This document shows positions 1 through 7,954 of a DNA stretch of 64,000 nucleotides, one piece after another. Under the pieces are notes generated by a model. That model was given only the letters and a program-made list of their open reading frames with translations. It did not search any database and had not been told where the DNA came from. Within the stretch, counting starts at the first letter, position 1. Each line of letters starts with the position of its first letter. The position numbers and the translations under genes were made by a program. The stretch is from Mycobacterium yunnanensis (GTDB taxonomy: Bacteria > Actinomycetota > Actinomycetes > Mycobacteriales > Mycobacteriaceae), in assembly GCF_025823185.1 (NCBI RefSeq), contig NZ_JACKVK010000004.1, positions 298,213-362,212 on the forward strand, read 5' to 3'.

Positions 1-222
1 GGTGAGGTCGGCCCTGTGCTCCTTGGACAGGGCGCCCGCGGCGACGGCCAGCGCCCGGTACACGCCGTAGGAGCCACTGTGGGTGCCGATGACGTTGCGG
101 TGGGCGCGTTTCGTGGTGGTTCCGATGATCGGTCCGCGTTCGCCGGCGGTCGGGGCGTCCCACGTGATGGGCAGCGCACCCACCCCGCCGCTGTGCGAGG
201 TCAGTCGGATGTGCGCGACCAT
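1..222 (-). CDS. GTP cyclohydrolase II family protein (URC1-like), N-terminal part, cut by window edge
   Basis: Only the first 74 codons are present; the gene runs off the left edge. Translation from the ATG at 222 gives a start with HIRLTSHSGG, then RGPIIGTT, then IGTHSGSYGVYRALAVAAG. From memory this matches the N-terminus of GTP cyclohydrolase II-like proteins of the URC1 type, linked in other organisms to uracil catabolism. A GAGGAG Shine-Dalgarno lies just before the ATG. The metal-binding and catalytic region would lie outside the window, so activity cannot be judged. It lies 85 bp downstream of the VOC gene on the same strand and may be cotranscribed. Confidence 0.7.
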   Translation of the reverse strand, partial: MVAHIRLTSHSGGVGALPITWDAPTAGERGPIIGTTTKRAHRNVIGTHSGSYGVYRALAVAAGALSKEHRADLT

Positions 223-307
223 GCTCGCTCCTCGGGGGTCGAACGTCCGGCCGTCGGGCCGTCGGAATGCGCCAGCATAGCGACTCGCCCCCGACGACGC
301 CGGGTGT

Positions 308-709
308 CTAGGGCTGGGGGCCGAAGGTGGTCAGACAGAACGGATGTCCGGCCGGGTCGAGGAACACCCGCCACAGCTCCGGAGCGGGTTGATGCCGTGC
401 GAGCCGGGCTCCGACGGCCAGCGCGCGGGCCTCGGCGGCGTCGAGATCGGCGACCGAGACGTCGAAGTGCATCTGCTGTCCCTGTCCGGGCTCGGGCCAG
501 GTCGGCGGTACGTAGTCGTCGACCTTCATCATGGCGAGCGTGTGAGTGCCGTCGGAGATGGCGACGACCCGACCGTCGGGGGTCTCGGCGACCCGCGTCA
601 TGCCGAACAGGTCGGCGTAGAAGTCCGCAAGCTGGCCGGGGTCGGGACAGTCGACCGACACCGATCCGATGTGCAGTGCGGGGGAGTCTTGGGGCGTCGT
701 CGGGGTCAC
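308..709 (-). CDS. VOC (glyoxalase/bleomycin-resistance fold) family protein
   Basis: A 133-residue single-domain protein. After a short leader it reads LHIGSVSVDCPDPGQLADFY, then FGMTRVAETPDGRVVAISD, then QQMHFDVSVADLDAAEARA, and ends HPFCLTTFGPQP. That is the paired beta-alpha-beta pattern of the vicinal oxygen chelate fold. The GTG start overlaps the TGA of the upstream methyltransferase by 4 bp (GTGA), which fixes the start and implies translational coupling. Substrate unknown; this subfamily is usually annotated as glyoxalase-like without proven activity. Confidence 0.85.
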   Translation of the reverse strand: MTPTTPQDSPALHIGSVSVDCPDPGQLADFYADLFGMTRVAETPDGRVVAISDGTHTLAMMKVDDYVPPTWPEPGQGQQMHFDVSVADLDAAEARALAVGARLARHQPAPELWRVFLDPAGHPFCLTTFGPQP

Positions 710-1314
710 GACGACGACCCTGCCACGTCGGGGCGACGGTGCACCGACACCGCGTAGTCGCCCCGGTCGTAGGGTTCGCGGTCCCAGGTCGCCCATCGTG
801 CCGCGGCCGTCGCTCCGGCGCGTGCGGCGAAGTGGTCGTACTCGTCGAGGGTGAGTCGCCCAGGGCGCAGGGAGAACCCGGTGACGAGTAGGCCTCCGGG
901 GGCCAGGCGGTCCACCATCTGCCGCACGACGCGTTCCTCGGACCCGGGGGTCAGGAAGATCATCACGTTGCCGGCGAGGAGGACGAGGTCGAAGGACTCC
1001 CGACGGTGATCGTCGAGCTCGGCGAGGTCGGCCTGGATCCATTCGAGGTCGGCGGCCTTCGCGCGGGCAGCGGAGAGCATGTCGGGGTCTGCGTCGACCC
1101 CCACCACGAATCGTCCGCGCCGGGCCAGTTCGACGGCGACCCGGCCCGTGCCGCACCCGGCGTCGAGCACCCTGTGGCCCCCCGTCTGCGCCAGCAGGCC
1201 GTCGACGAGGTCGGCCTCACCGTGGATGCTGGCGCCCGATTCGGCGAGTCTGGCCCACCGCTGGTCGTAGTCGTCGCCGCGCGGTGCGTCGGTGTCCTGC
1301 CAACGGGTGCTCAC
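706..1314 (-). CDS. Class I SAM-dependent methyltransferase
   Basis: About 202 residues. Motif I of the Rossmann fold is clear (VLDAGCGTGRVAVELARRG), followed by VGVDADPDMLSAARAKA and the motif II/III region WIQADLAELD...FDLVLLAGNV. The C-terminal part carries LAPGGLLVTGF. No substrate-specific domain is visible, so the methyl acceptor is unknown. The GTG at 1314 is chosen; an in-frame GTG at 1332 is an alternative and neither has a convincing Shine-Dalgarno. It is coupled to the VOC gene by a GTGA overlap and divergent from the gene at 1383. Confidence 0.85.
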   Translation of the reverse strand: MSTRWQDTDAPRGDDYDQRWARLAESGASIHGEADLVDGLLAQTGGHRVLDAGCGTGRVAVELARRGRFVVGVDADPDMLSAARAKAADLEWIQADLAELDDHRRESFDLVLLAGNVMIFLTPGSEERVVRQMVDRLAPGGLLVTGFSLRPGRLTLDEYDHFAARAGATAAARWATWDREPYDRGDYAVSVHRRPDVAGSSS

Positions 1315-1370
1315 CGCGCCATCATCGTGCACGGTGGTCGACGGCTGTCCTTTGGGCACGTCAACCGGGG

Positions 1371-1376
1371 TAACAT
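1371..1376 (+). promoter_or_regulatory. Extended-leaderless type -10 hexamer TAACAT
   Basis: TAACAT is followed by exactly 6 nt and then the ATG at 1383. In mycobacteria the transcription start lies about 6-7 nt after the -10, so transcription would begin at or next to the A of the ATG. No Shine-Dalgarno is present. Confidence 0.5.
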
Positions 1377-1382
1377 GGCCGA

Positions 1383-2081
1383 ATGACGGTTCGCGATCTG
1401 GGGGCCGATCGAGACTTCTACGACCCCGACGACGGGTGGTTCGGTGCGGAAGCATCCGCCGAGGACGAGCCGCCCCAGCCGGCGCCGCCCCCACCGCCAA
1501 CACCACCTCCACCGCCGCAGTACCGCGACGCGTCCGAGGCCGACACCGACCGCTGGTTCGTTCGGGACATGGACCTGGCAGAGCCCGTCCCTGCCGCCGC
1601 ACCCCCCTCGTGGGAGTCCCGAATCGCCGACAGCGGCGCCTGGGAGTTCACCCCGTCGAGGTCGTCGAGGCGTCCCCCTCGGGCGGCGCTGGTCGTCGCT
1701 GCCGTCGTCGCCGGCGTGGCGGTCGTCGTGGGAATCGTCCTGCTGGTGCGTGGCCCCGGCGGTGACGACGCATCGCCGGCGCCTGCGAGTCCGTCCGCCT
1801 CGCCGCCGGCTCCCTCGACGTCGCCGCCCGTCGTCGCGACCGTTGCTCCGCTGCCGCCGCCGCCGCCCCCGGTGCTTCCGCCGCCACCGCCACCGGAGGA
1901 CCCTCCGCCGGTCGTCACGCGGGACTATTGGCCACCTCAGCAGACGCCCGACGAACCGAAGAAACCGCAGCAGAACGTGACACGGGCTCCGCTGAGCGCG
2001 ACGCCTCCGCCGCCGCCGCGCCAGACCGACCGCGGCCGCGCGACTCCGGGGCAATCGGGCGCGCACGGATTCTTCGGCTGA
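1383..2081 (+). CDS. Proline-rich single-pass membrane protein
   Basis: A 232-residue protein of unknown function. Residues 1-95 are acidic and proline-rich with poly-proline runs. One membrane span of about 23 residues lies near 103-125 (ALVVAAVVAGVAVVVGIVLL), and the rest is a Pro/Ser/Thr-rich region with further poly-Pro tracts. The layout suggests a cytoplasmic N-terminus and an extracytoplasmic Pro-rich tail, common in uncharacterised mycobacterial envelope proteins. The start is supported by a -10 hexamer 6 nt upstream. The stop lies 14 bp before the following GNAT gene. Confidence 0.7.
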   Translation: MTVRDLGADRDFYDPDDGWFGAEASAEDEPPQPAPPPPPTPPPPPQYRDASEADTDRWFVRDMDLAEPVPAAAPPSWESRIADSGAWEFTPSRSSRRPPRAALVVAAVVAGVAVVVGIVLLVRGPGGDDASPAPASPSASPPAPSTSPPVVATVAPLPPPPPPVLPPPPPPEDPPPVVTRDYWPPQQTPDEPKKPQQNVTRAPLSATPPPPPRQTDRGRATPGQSGAHGFFG

Positions 2082-2095
2082 GCGCCACAGATGTG

Positions 2096-2905
2096 ATGCG
2101 CACCCGGTCGTTGGGCTGGGCCACCGATCTCGCGGTGCTCGAACTGACCGGTTCGATCGTCGAGGAGCGTCAGGACCACGTGCTCGTCCGGACGCCGGCC
2201 AACCCCGACTTTCATTGGGGCAACTGCCTTCTCGTCACCGACGAACAGGCAGTCGACGACGCAGACCGCTGGGTGGCGGCGTTCGAGTCGGCTTTCCCGG
2301 ACGCGGACTGGGTCGCGGTGGGGCTGGCGCGGATGCCCGCCGATCGAACCGGCTGGGGTCGGCATGGGGTGCAGCTCGAAGTCGACGACGTGCTGGCCGC
2401 CGCGGAACCGCCGCGCCGCACCGCCCCACCGACCGGATACGTCGTCCGCGAGCTGGCCGGCCTGGATTGGGAGCAGTTCGTCGCCCGGGACGTCGCCGTG
2501 AACGCCGAGGGCCTCCGGTACGAGGAGGTGGCCCACGAGCGGTTCGCCAGAGCGCGAATCGCGTCTCAGCGCGCGCTGGTGGCCCGAGGTGCGGCCCGGT
2601 TCGTCGGCGCGTTCGCCGACGGCCGCCTGGTTGCCGAACTTGGAATCGTCGACTGCGGTGGCACGGCGCGTTATCAGACCGTCGCCACCGCCCCCGAGCA
2701 TCGTGGCACGGGGCTCGCCTCGCACCTCCTCGGTGTCGCGGGCGCGTGGGCGGCCGCCCGCGGATGCACGCAATGGGTAATCGTCACCGAGGCGACGAAT
2801 CCGGCAGGGCGGGTCTACCGCAGGGCCGGCTTCGAGCCCGTCGCGCCGATCGTGCAGGCCTACCGCATGCCGCCTCGGGCCGTTGGATTAGCTTGTCCCC
2901 GATGA
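2096..2905 (+). CDS. GNAT family N-acetyltransferase
   Basis: About 269 residues. The C-terminal half has the GNAT acetyl-CoA-binding pattern: beta-4 (RYQTVATAPEHRGTGLASHL, with the Q/RxxGxG/A-like loop EHRGTG) and the motif B region NPAGRVYRRAGFEPVAP. The N-terminal half (VLELTGSIVEERQDHVLVRT, PDFHWGN) resembles the first domain of tandem-type GNATs and lacks a second acetyl-CoA loop. The reading frame stays open upstream to 1928, but that part overlaps the preceding gene; the ATG at 2096 is the sensible start. Acceptor unknown. It lies 14 bp after the Pro-rich membrane protein gene and 13 bp before the MenC-like gene, so the three are probably one operon. Confidence 0.85.
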   Translation: MRTRSLGWATDLAVLELTGSIVEERQDHVLVRTPANPDFHWGNCLLVTDEQAVDDADRWVAAFESAFPDADWVAVGLARMPADRTGWGRHGVQLEVDDVLAAAEPPRRTAPPTGYVVRELAGLDWEQFVARDVAVNAEGLRYEEVAHERFARARIASQRALVARGAARFVGAFADGRLVAELGIVDCGGTARYQTVATAPEHRGTGLASHLLGVAGAWAAARGCTQWVIVTEATNPAGRVYRRAGFEPVAPIVQAYRMPPRAVGLACPR

Positions 2906-2918
2906 AGGCCTGCTCTCG

Positions 2919-3848
2919 ATGAAGGCGATGATCGACTTCGACGCCGCGCCGATCTTCGGCATCCCCATGGCCGACGGCTCCGGCGTTCACGAGGGCATGT
3001 TGATCGAGGGCCCACAGGGGTGGGGCGAGTTCAGTCCGCTTCTGGCGTGCGCCGACGACGAGGCTTCCCGGTGGCTGACCGCCGCCGTCGAGGGAGGCAC
3101 CGTGGGCTGGCCGGATTCGCGGCGCGGCCGGGTGCCGATCGCGGTGGTGGTCGGCGCGGTCGACCCCAGCTCGGCGCGTCGGGTCGTCGAGGCGTCGGGC
3201 TGCCTGGCCGCCGACGTCGCCGTCGGGACGGGGAGCCTGGCCGCCGACGCCGACCGGGTCGCGGCGGTCCGTGACGCGTTTGGTCCCCAGGGGCGAATTC
3301 GGTTGTCCGGCAACGGCACCTGGGGGGTCGACGCCGCGGTGTCGGCGATCGCCGTTCTCGTCGACGCCGCCGGTGGCGTCGACTTCGTCGCCGATCCCTG
3401 TGGCAGCGCCGCCGAGCTGGGCGCGTTGCGCGGCAGAGTAGAGGTGCCGATCGCCTCGGGGCCGTCGTGCGCCGGGGTGGTCGACGTGGTGGTCCTGCGA
3501 AGTGGGCCGCTGGGCGGGGTACGCCGTGCGTTGCGCGTCGCGGAACGGCTCGAGCTGCCGTGCGTGGTGGCGTCCTCGGGCGAGACGAGCATTGGGCTGG
3601 CCGCCGGCCTGGCGTTGGCCGGGGCGCTGCCGGAGCTGCGGTACGCATGTGCGCTGGGCACGGTGTCGGAGTTGACGGGCGACCTGGTCGCGCCTGGCCG
3701 ATCGCTGCGGCCGGTGGACGGTCATCTTCCGGTGGCACCGACGCCGGCCGCTCCGTCCGCCGACCTGCTCCGCCAGTACGCGATCACCGACTCCGACCGC
3801 GCCGACCTCTGGCGCCGCCGGCTGCGGGCGGCCAGGGGGACCGCCTGA
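2919..3848 (+). CDS. MenC-like (o-succinylbenzoate synthase-related) protein, catalytically degenerate
   Basis: A 309-residue enolase-superfamily protein that aligns by eye along its length with mycobacterial MenC (LIEGPQGWGEF, RRGRVPI, NGTWGV, VEVPIA, GPLGG, SSGETSIGLAAGLALAGALPEL). MenC dehydrates SHCHC to o-succinylbenzoate in menaquinone synthesis. Every expected catalytic position is changed here: the KxK acid/base pair becomes D99 and A101, the three metal ligands D/E/D become S130, A158 and G181, and the second catalytic Lys becomes R194. Known family chemistry therefore cannot occur. The frame is intact, so this looks like a retained pseudo-enzyme rather than a decaying gene. A true menC is probably elsewhere in the genome. 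The start could also be the ATG at 2928. Confidence 0.75.
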   Translation: MKAMIDFDAAPIFGIPMADGSGVHEGMLIEGPQGWGEFSPLLACADDEASRWLTAAVEGGTVGWPDSRRGRVPIAVVVGAVDPSSARRVVEASGCLAADVAVGTGSLAADADRVAAVRDAFGPQGRIRLSGNGTWGVDAAVSAIAVLVDAAGGVDFVADPCGSAAELGALRGRVEVPIASGPSCAGVVDVVVLRSGPLGGVRRALRVAERLELPCVVASSGETSIGLAAGLALAGALPELRYACALGTVSELTGDLVAPGRSLRPVDGHLPVAPTPAAPSADLLRQYAITDSDRADLWRRRLRAARGTA

Positions 3849-3856
3849 TCAGGCGG
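3841..3856. terminator. Perfect 16-bp palindrome at a convergent gene end, likely bidirectional terminator
   Basis: CCGCCTGATCAGGCGG is a perfect palindrome and contains both the TGA of the MenC-like gene and the TGA of the cutinase gene back to back. It can form a 6-bp GC stem with a GATC loop in either transcript. There is no U-tract, as is common in mycobacteria. Confidence 0.45.
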
Positions 3857-4547
3857 ACTGGGACTTGGTGTTGAGGTGGTTGTCGGCGATCCACTGGGCG
3901 GCCTTCTTGACCAGTCCCGACTGGGGATAGCGGACGTGGGAGGTGAAGTCCTTGCCGAGGGAGCAGATGGGGTCGTTGGTGTTGCACATGTCGGCCGTCT
4001 TGGGTCCGTAGAGCGCGCTGAGCGTGGTCAGGGGCTGACCGAGACGTGCCGACGGGTTGCCGAACACCGCGACCGCGCTGATGTGGTCGGTCATGGCGGC
4101 GGGTAGCGGCGCCTGGAAGCCGAGCCCGGTGATGGGGGAGGTGGTGACCACGTCCATGACCGCCGCGCCCTGGGAATACCCGCCGAGGACGATCTTGGTC
4201 TTGGGGCAGCTCTTCGCCGTGGCCTGGGCGTGCAGGCTGGCGTCGGTGGCGCCGGTGGCCACGCCGAGGAAGTCGTAGGACGCCGGATACTTCACCGCGT
4301 AGGACCGGATGGACTTGCCCTTGACCAGGGGTTTCAGGGAGTCGACGAGTGCCTGGCCGACGACGCCGATGCCCGGGGGCTCGTCGGTGCCGCGGGCGAA
4401 TACGACCTCGATGTCGGGGCAGTCGTTGGCGGCCGCGGCGGCCGGCGCGGTGCTCAGCGCGACGGCCGAGGTACCGCCCAGGACGAGGGCGGACGCCATC
4501 ACGGCCGCCGCGCGTGACCACCGAGAGGTTGCCCCTTGCACGTGCAC
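3849..4547 (-). CDS. Secreted cutinase family serine esterase
   Basis: 232 residues. A signal peptide (about residues 1-40) ends in AAAAAND, followed by the mature start CPDIEVVFARGTDEPPG. The nucleophile elbow GYSQG places the catalytic Ser near residue 125; the Asp is in CNTNDPIC and the His in FTSHVRYP, giving the Ser-Asp-His triad of cutinases. Four Cys match the usual two disulfides. Mycobacterial cutinase-like proteins are secreted esterases or phospholipases acting on lipids. The GTG at 4547 is chosen because AAGGAG precedes it at good spacing. It is divergent from gabP and convergent with the MenC-like gene. Confidence 0.92.
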   Translation of the reverse strand: MHVQGATSRWSRAAAVMASALVLGGTSAVALSTAPAAAAANDCPDIEVVFARGTDEPPGIGVVGQALVDSLKPLVKGKSIRSYAVKYPASYDFLGVATGATDASLHAQATAKSCPKTKIVLGGYSQGAAVMDVVTTSPITGLGFQAPLPAAMTDHISAVAVFGNPSARLGQPLTTLSALYGPKTADMCNTNDPICSLGKDFTSHVRYPQSGLVKKAAQWIADNHLNTKSQSA

Positions 4548-4776
4548 GGCCGCTCCTTGACATCGGTGGGGTGAGTTGGGTGGTGGGTCGACGTCGGTGT
4601 CGTCCTCAGCTCGTACCCAATTTTCACTTCCGTCACTCTGACAACAGGATATCGTCGCCGAGAAGTTCCCGGGCGATGCGTCGAACACGACCCGGTTTCG
4701 ATTCGTGGGGGGTGGGAAACCCACACCGCGCCGAGCGAGCAGGGGGCCGCCCGGCATCGACGAAGGGTGGCTTGAC
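4548..4776. other. Divergent intergenic region between cutinase and gabP genes
   Basis: 229 bp with no gene. It holds the promoters of both flanking genes and a locally AT-richer patch around 4615-4655 (TTTTCACTTCCGTCACTCTG and GGATATCG). I could not assign -35/-10 pairs with confidence. Confidence 0.4.
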
Positions 4777-6183
4777 ATGACCGATCGTGCTTCCGCCGAA
4801 GACCAGGCCTCCCGCCCGCATGCCCCGGACGGCAGTCTCGGCACCAGCCTCAAACCACGTCACATCACCATGATCTCTATCGCCGGCGTCATCGGCGCCG
4901 GCCTCTTCGTTGGCTCCGCCAACGCCATCAAGGAGGCCGGCCCCGCGGTGCTGATCTCCTACTTCCTGGCGGGCACCCTGGTGGTGCTGGTGATGCGGAT
5001 GCTCGGCGAGATGGCGACGGCCAATCCCGACACCGGGTCCTTCTCCGTGTACTCGGACCGGGCGCTCGGCGGCTGGGCCGGCTTCTCCGTCGGCTGGCTG
5101 TACTGGTGGTTCTGGGTGCTGGTCATCCCTGTCGAGGCCACCGCCGCGGCGGCCATCCTGTCGGACCTCGTCGGTGCGCCCCAATGGGTCTGGGCCTTGG
5201 CCGTGACCCTCCTGCTCACGGTCACCAACCTCGTCAGCGTCGGCAACTACGGCGAGTTCGAGTTCTGGTTCGCCCTCATCAAGGTGGTCGCGATCATCGC
5301 CTTCATCGCGATCGGCATCGCGGCGATCCTCGGCCTCATCCCCGATTCCCAGGTCAGCGGGATCGACTCACTCTGGCAGCCAGACGGTTTCATGCCCAAC
5401 GGGTTCGGGGCCGTCATCGCCGGCATGTTGGTGACGATGTTCTCCTTCATGGGCACCGAGATCGTCACCATCGCCGCCGCCGAGTCGCCGGACCCGACCA
5501 CCGGCATCAGCAAGGCCGTCAACTCGGTGATCTGGCGGATCTCGTTGTTCTACATCGGCTCCATCTTCGTCATCGTCGCGCTGATGCCCTACGACAAGCT
5601 CGAGAACGGCTCGTATCAGAGCACTTTGGAGGCCATCGGCATCCCCGGGTCGAAGATCATCATGGACCTGGTCATCCTGACGGCGGTGGCGTCGTGTTTG
5701 AACTCCGCGTTGTACACCGCATCCCGGATGCTGTTCTCGCTGGGGGACCGCCGGGACGCGCCGCGCGCGGTGCGCAAGCTCACCGGCAACGGCGTGCCCT
5801 GGGTCGCGGTACTGGCGTCGATGGTGGTCGGCTTCCTCGCCGTCGTCGGCAACTACCTGCTGCCGGAGAAGATCTTCGGCTACCTCCTGGCGACCAGTGG
5901 CGCCATTGCCCTGTTCGTCTACCTGGCCATCGCGGTCAGCCAGTTCGTCCTCGGGCGCACGATGCGTGCCCAGGGTGAACAGGCGCCGGTGCGGATGTGG
6001 TTGTTCCCCTACCTGACAGTCGTGGTGATCGTGGCCATCGTCGCGGTCCTGGTGTTGATGGCGTTCGACCCCGATCAGCAGTCGGCGATCTTCCTGTCGT
6101 TGATCTCGGCGGTGTTCATCGTCGGGGCCGGAGTCGTCGTGCACCGGCGCCGGGGGCACCACCCGTCGATCTCGACGCGCTAG
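4777..6183 (+). CDS. gabP: GABA permease (APC family amino acid transporter)
   Basis: 468 residues, about 12 hydrophobic segments. Recalled similarity to E. coli GabP is strong along the whole chain: HITMISIAGVIGAGLFVGS, GEMATANPDTGSFSVYSD, GWLYWWFWVLVIPVEA, the GFMPNGFGAV and MFSFMGTEIVTIAAAESPDP block, NSVIWRISLFYIGSIFVIVAL and CLNSALYTASRMLFSL. These are APC-superfamily and GabP hallmarks. It imports 4-aminobutyrate or a related amino acid by cation symport across the inner membrane. The ATG at 4777 follows GAAGGG. No gabT or gabD is adjacent. The TAG stop overlaps the TAG of the convergent SRPBCC gene in one CTAG. Confidence 0.9.
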   Translation: MTDRASAEDQASRPHAPDGSLGTSLKPRHITMISIAGVIGAGLFVGSANAIKEAGPAVLISYFLAGTLVVLVMRMLGEMATANPDTGSFSVYSDRALGGWAGFSVGWLYWWFWVLVIPVEATAAAAILSDLVGAPQWVWALAVTLLLTVTNLVSVGNYGEFEFWFALIKVVAIIAFIAIGIAAILGLIPDSQVSGIDSLWQPDGFMPNGFGAVIAGMLVTMFSFMGTEIVTIAAAESPDPTTGISKAVNSVIWRISLFYIGSIFVIVALMPYDKLENGSYQSTLEAIGIPGSKIIMDLVILTAVASCLNSALYTASRMLFSLGDRRDAPRAVRKLTGNGVPWVAVLASMVVGFLAVVGNYLLPEKIFGYLLATSGAIALFVYLAIAVSQFVLGRTMRAQGEQAPVRMWLFPYLTVVVIVAIVAVLVLMAFDPDQQSAIFLSLISAVFIVGAGVVVHRRRGHHPSISTR

Positions 6184-6623
6184 CCCCGCTTGACCTTTCG
6201 GACGCGGTCGCGAAGGCCCTTGGTGGCGGTGTCCAGCAGGCCCTTGGCGCCACGCTTGATCAGGAACGACGGCAGCGGCACGGTGGGGTCGACCGTGATG
6301 TCGAACCGGACGTGGGTGGAGTCCTCACCGACCGGGGTCAGGGTGTAGCGCGCTTCTTGTGAGCGCTGCTGTTGCGAGCTGACCAATGTCCACGCCACGC
6401 CGTCCGGGTGCACGGTGTGGGCGAGTTCCTGTTCGTCGGTGACGCCGACGATCTTCACCACTTGGCGGGTTCGCTTGGGGTGCCCGTCGGCGTCGCGTTC
6501 GAGTACCTCCACTTCCTGGTGGGCCGGTGACCACTCCGGCAGGGTTTCGATGTCGAACAGAACGTCGAGGATTTCCTCGGGGGTTGCCTCGATGGTGATT
6601 TCGCGCGATTCGTTGACGGCCAC
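6180..6623 (-). CDS. SRPBCC (START-like, polyketide cyclase/dehydrase) family protein
   Basis: 147 residues. It starts VAVNESREITIEATPEEILD, the usual opening of a conserved mycobacterial SRPBCC family, followed by WSPAHQEVEVLERDADGHP and a C-terminal amphipathic helix (LPSFLIKRGAKGLLDTATKG). The helix-grip fold forms a hydrophobic cavity for lipid-like ligands; no enzyme activity is implied. The GTG at 6623 is chosen from the recalled N-terminus of homologues; an in-frame GTG at 6641 is possible. Divergent from the repeat protein at 6687. Confidence 0.8.
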   Translation of the reverse strand: MAVNESREITIEATPEEILDVLFDIETLPEWSPAHQEVEVLERDADGHPKRTRQVVKIVGVTDEQELAHTVHPDGVAWTLVSSQQQRSQEARYTLTPVGEDSTHVRFDITVDPTVPLPSFLIKRGAKGLLDTATKGLRDRVRKVKRG

Positions 6624-6686
6624 CAGGGAAACGTAGCTCACAGATCGGGATGTTTTGCGCAAAATACTTAGTGGTACTCGCGTCTC

Positions 6687-7160
6687 ATGAGCAAGCAATT
6701 CTTCACACAGATTCTCGTCGCCGGCGCCGGAGTCACCGCGATTGCCCTCGCCCCCCTGGCCGGAGCCGCCCCACCGCCCCCGTGCGGTGTCGAGGGCACG
6801 CCAGCGTGCGCCGTCGCCGGTCCGGACGGCACCAGCGCCGGAGCTCCTGGCACGGGTGCGACCGCCGGACCCGACGGAGCCGGCGCCGTAGTCCCAGGTG
6901 CAGGAGCGACGGCCGACCATGACGGCGCCGACGTGAACGTCCCGGGTGCCGGTGCCCAAGCTGGCCCGGACGGAGCCGGCGCCGTGGTCCCCGGCGCCGG
7001 TGTGCAGGCGGGTCCGGGTGGCACCGAAGCCACGGTGCCTGGTGCCGGTGCCTCGACCAGTCCCGGCGGCGCCAGCGTGTTCGTGCCGGGCGGCAGCGCC
7101 AGTGCAGACCAGGGTGGCGCGAGGTTCTGCGTACCCAACTTCTGCGCCAACGCCGGGTAG
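6687..7160 (+). CDS. Secreted protein built of seven 16-residue Gly/Pro/Ala repeats
   Basis: 157 residues. A signal peptide (about 1-27, ending LAGAA) is followed by a short Cys-containing segment with C33 and C41. Residues 44-155 are then exactly seven consecutive 16-residue units of the form A-G-P-D-G-x4-V-P-G-A-G-A-x. The last unit is divergent and carries two Cys (RFCVPNFC). The mature protein is almost entirely small residues, with no known domain. Function unknown; an extracellular structural or wall-associated role is only inference. Confidence 0.75.
   Translation: MSKQFFTQILVAGAGVTAIALAPLAGAAPPPPCGVEGTPACAVAGPDGTSAGAPGTGATAGPDGAGAVVPGAGATADHDGADVNVPGAGAQAGPDGAGAVVPGAGVQAGPGGTEATVPGAGASTSPGGASVFVPGGSASADQGGARFCVPNFCANAG
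6816..7151 (+). repeat. Seven tandem 48-bp coding repeats
   Basis: The DNA encodes seven in-frame 16-codon units. Units 2 and 4 (AGPDGAGAVVPGAGAT and AGPDGAGAVVPGAGVQ) are nearly identical, while units 3, 5, 6 and 7 have drifted. The 16-residue period is unbroken, suggesting growth by unequal exchange. Confidence 0.8.
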
Positions 7161-7247
7161 CCCGTCTCCCCAGGCGCCGGGTAATTCGACCGTCCGAACC
7201 GACCACCCCGACTCGAGGGTTTCGGGTGGACTTGGCAGACTGTTCCC

Positions 7248-7742
7248 ATGGCACAGATAACGCTAGGCGGAAATCCCATCAACACGGTCGGCGAGCTCCC
7301 CGCGGTCGGGTCACCCGCACCTGGCTTCACCTTGACCGGCACCGACATGAGTGCCGTGACCGACGAGCAGTTCAGCGGAAAACCCTTGTTGCTCAACATC
7401 TTCCCGTCGGTCGACACTCCTGTCTGCGCCACTAGCGTGCGGACGTTCAACGAACGCGCCGCCCAAGCCGGCGTCGCAGTGCTGTGCGTGTCCAACGATC
7501 TGCCCTTTGCGCAAAAGCGCTTCTGCGGGGCGGAGGACATCGAGAACGTCACGACGGCCTCGGGCTTCCGGGACAGCTTCGGCAAGGACTACGGCGTCAC
7601 CATCGCCGACGGCGCGTTCGCCGGGCTGCTCGGCAGGGCCGTCGTGGTGATCGGTGCCGACGGCAACGTCACCTACACCGAATTGGTGCCCGAGATTGCC
7701 CAGGAGCCGAATTACGACGCGGCGCTGGCCGCCTTGGGCTGA
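7248..7742 (+). CDS. tpx: Thiol peroxidase (atypical 2-Cys peroxiredoxin)
   Basis: 164 residues, the full family length. The peroxidatic Cys is C60 in SVDTPVCATSVRTF and the resolving Cys is C93 in QKRFCG, with the Tpx-specific N-terminus and GSPAPGFTL. Cytosolic, it reduces hydrogen peroxide and alkyl peroxides at the expense of thioredoxin. A -10-like CAGACT lies 6 nt before the ATG, so the mRNA may be leaderless. A strong hairpin follows the gene. Identification is secure. Confidence 0.96.
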   Translation: MAQITLGGNPINTVGELPAVGSPAPGFTLTGTDMSAVTDEQFSGKPLLLNIFPSVDTPVCATSVRTFNERAAQAGVAVLCVSNDLPFAQKRFCGAEDIENVTTASGFRDSFGKDYGVTIADGAFAGLLGRAVVVIGADGNVTYTELVPEIAQEPNYDAALAALG

Positions 7743-7764
7743 CCCGACCACCGACACTCTCCAC

Positions 7765-7797
7765 CGACGGCGAGGACCCCATGGGTCCTCGCCGTCG
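7765..7797 (+). terminator. Strong stem-loop terminator after tpx
   Basis: A perfect 15-bp stem (CGACGGCGAGGACCC pairing with GGGTCCTCGCCGTCG) closes a 3-nt loop, 23 bp after the tpx stop. There is no U-run. This fits the U-less intrinsic terminators common in actinobacteria. Confidence 0.85.
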
Positions 7798-7954
7798 TCG
7801 TGTGTCCCATGCCACGCGACCGGCACGCGGCGTCACCGTTCGGTCACGGAATGGCGGCTCATCGGCGTTGCGGCAACCAGGCATTGGTGTGCCTGCGTTG
7901 AGGGGTAGTACAAGTAAATCGTCGCCCCGACACAGCAGAGAGATGGAAACCCCG

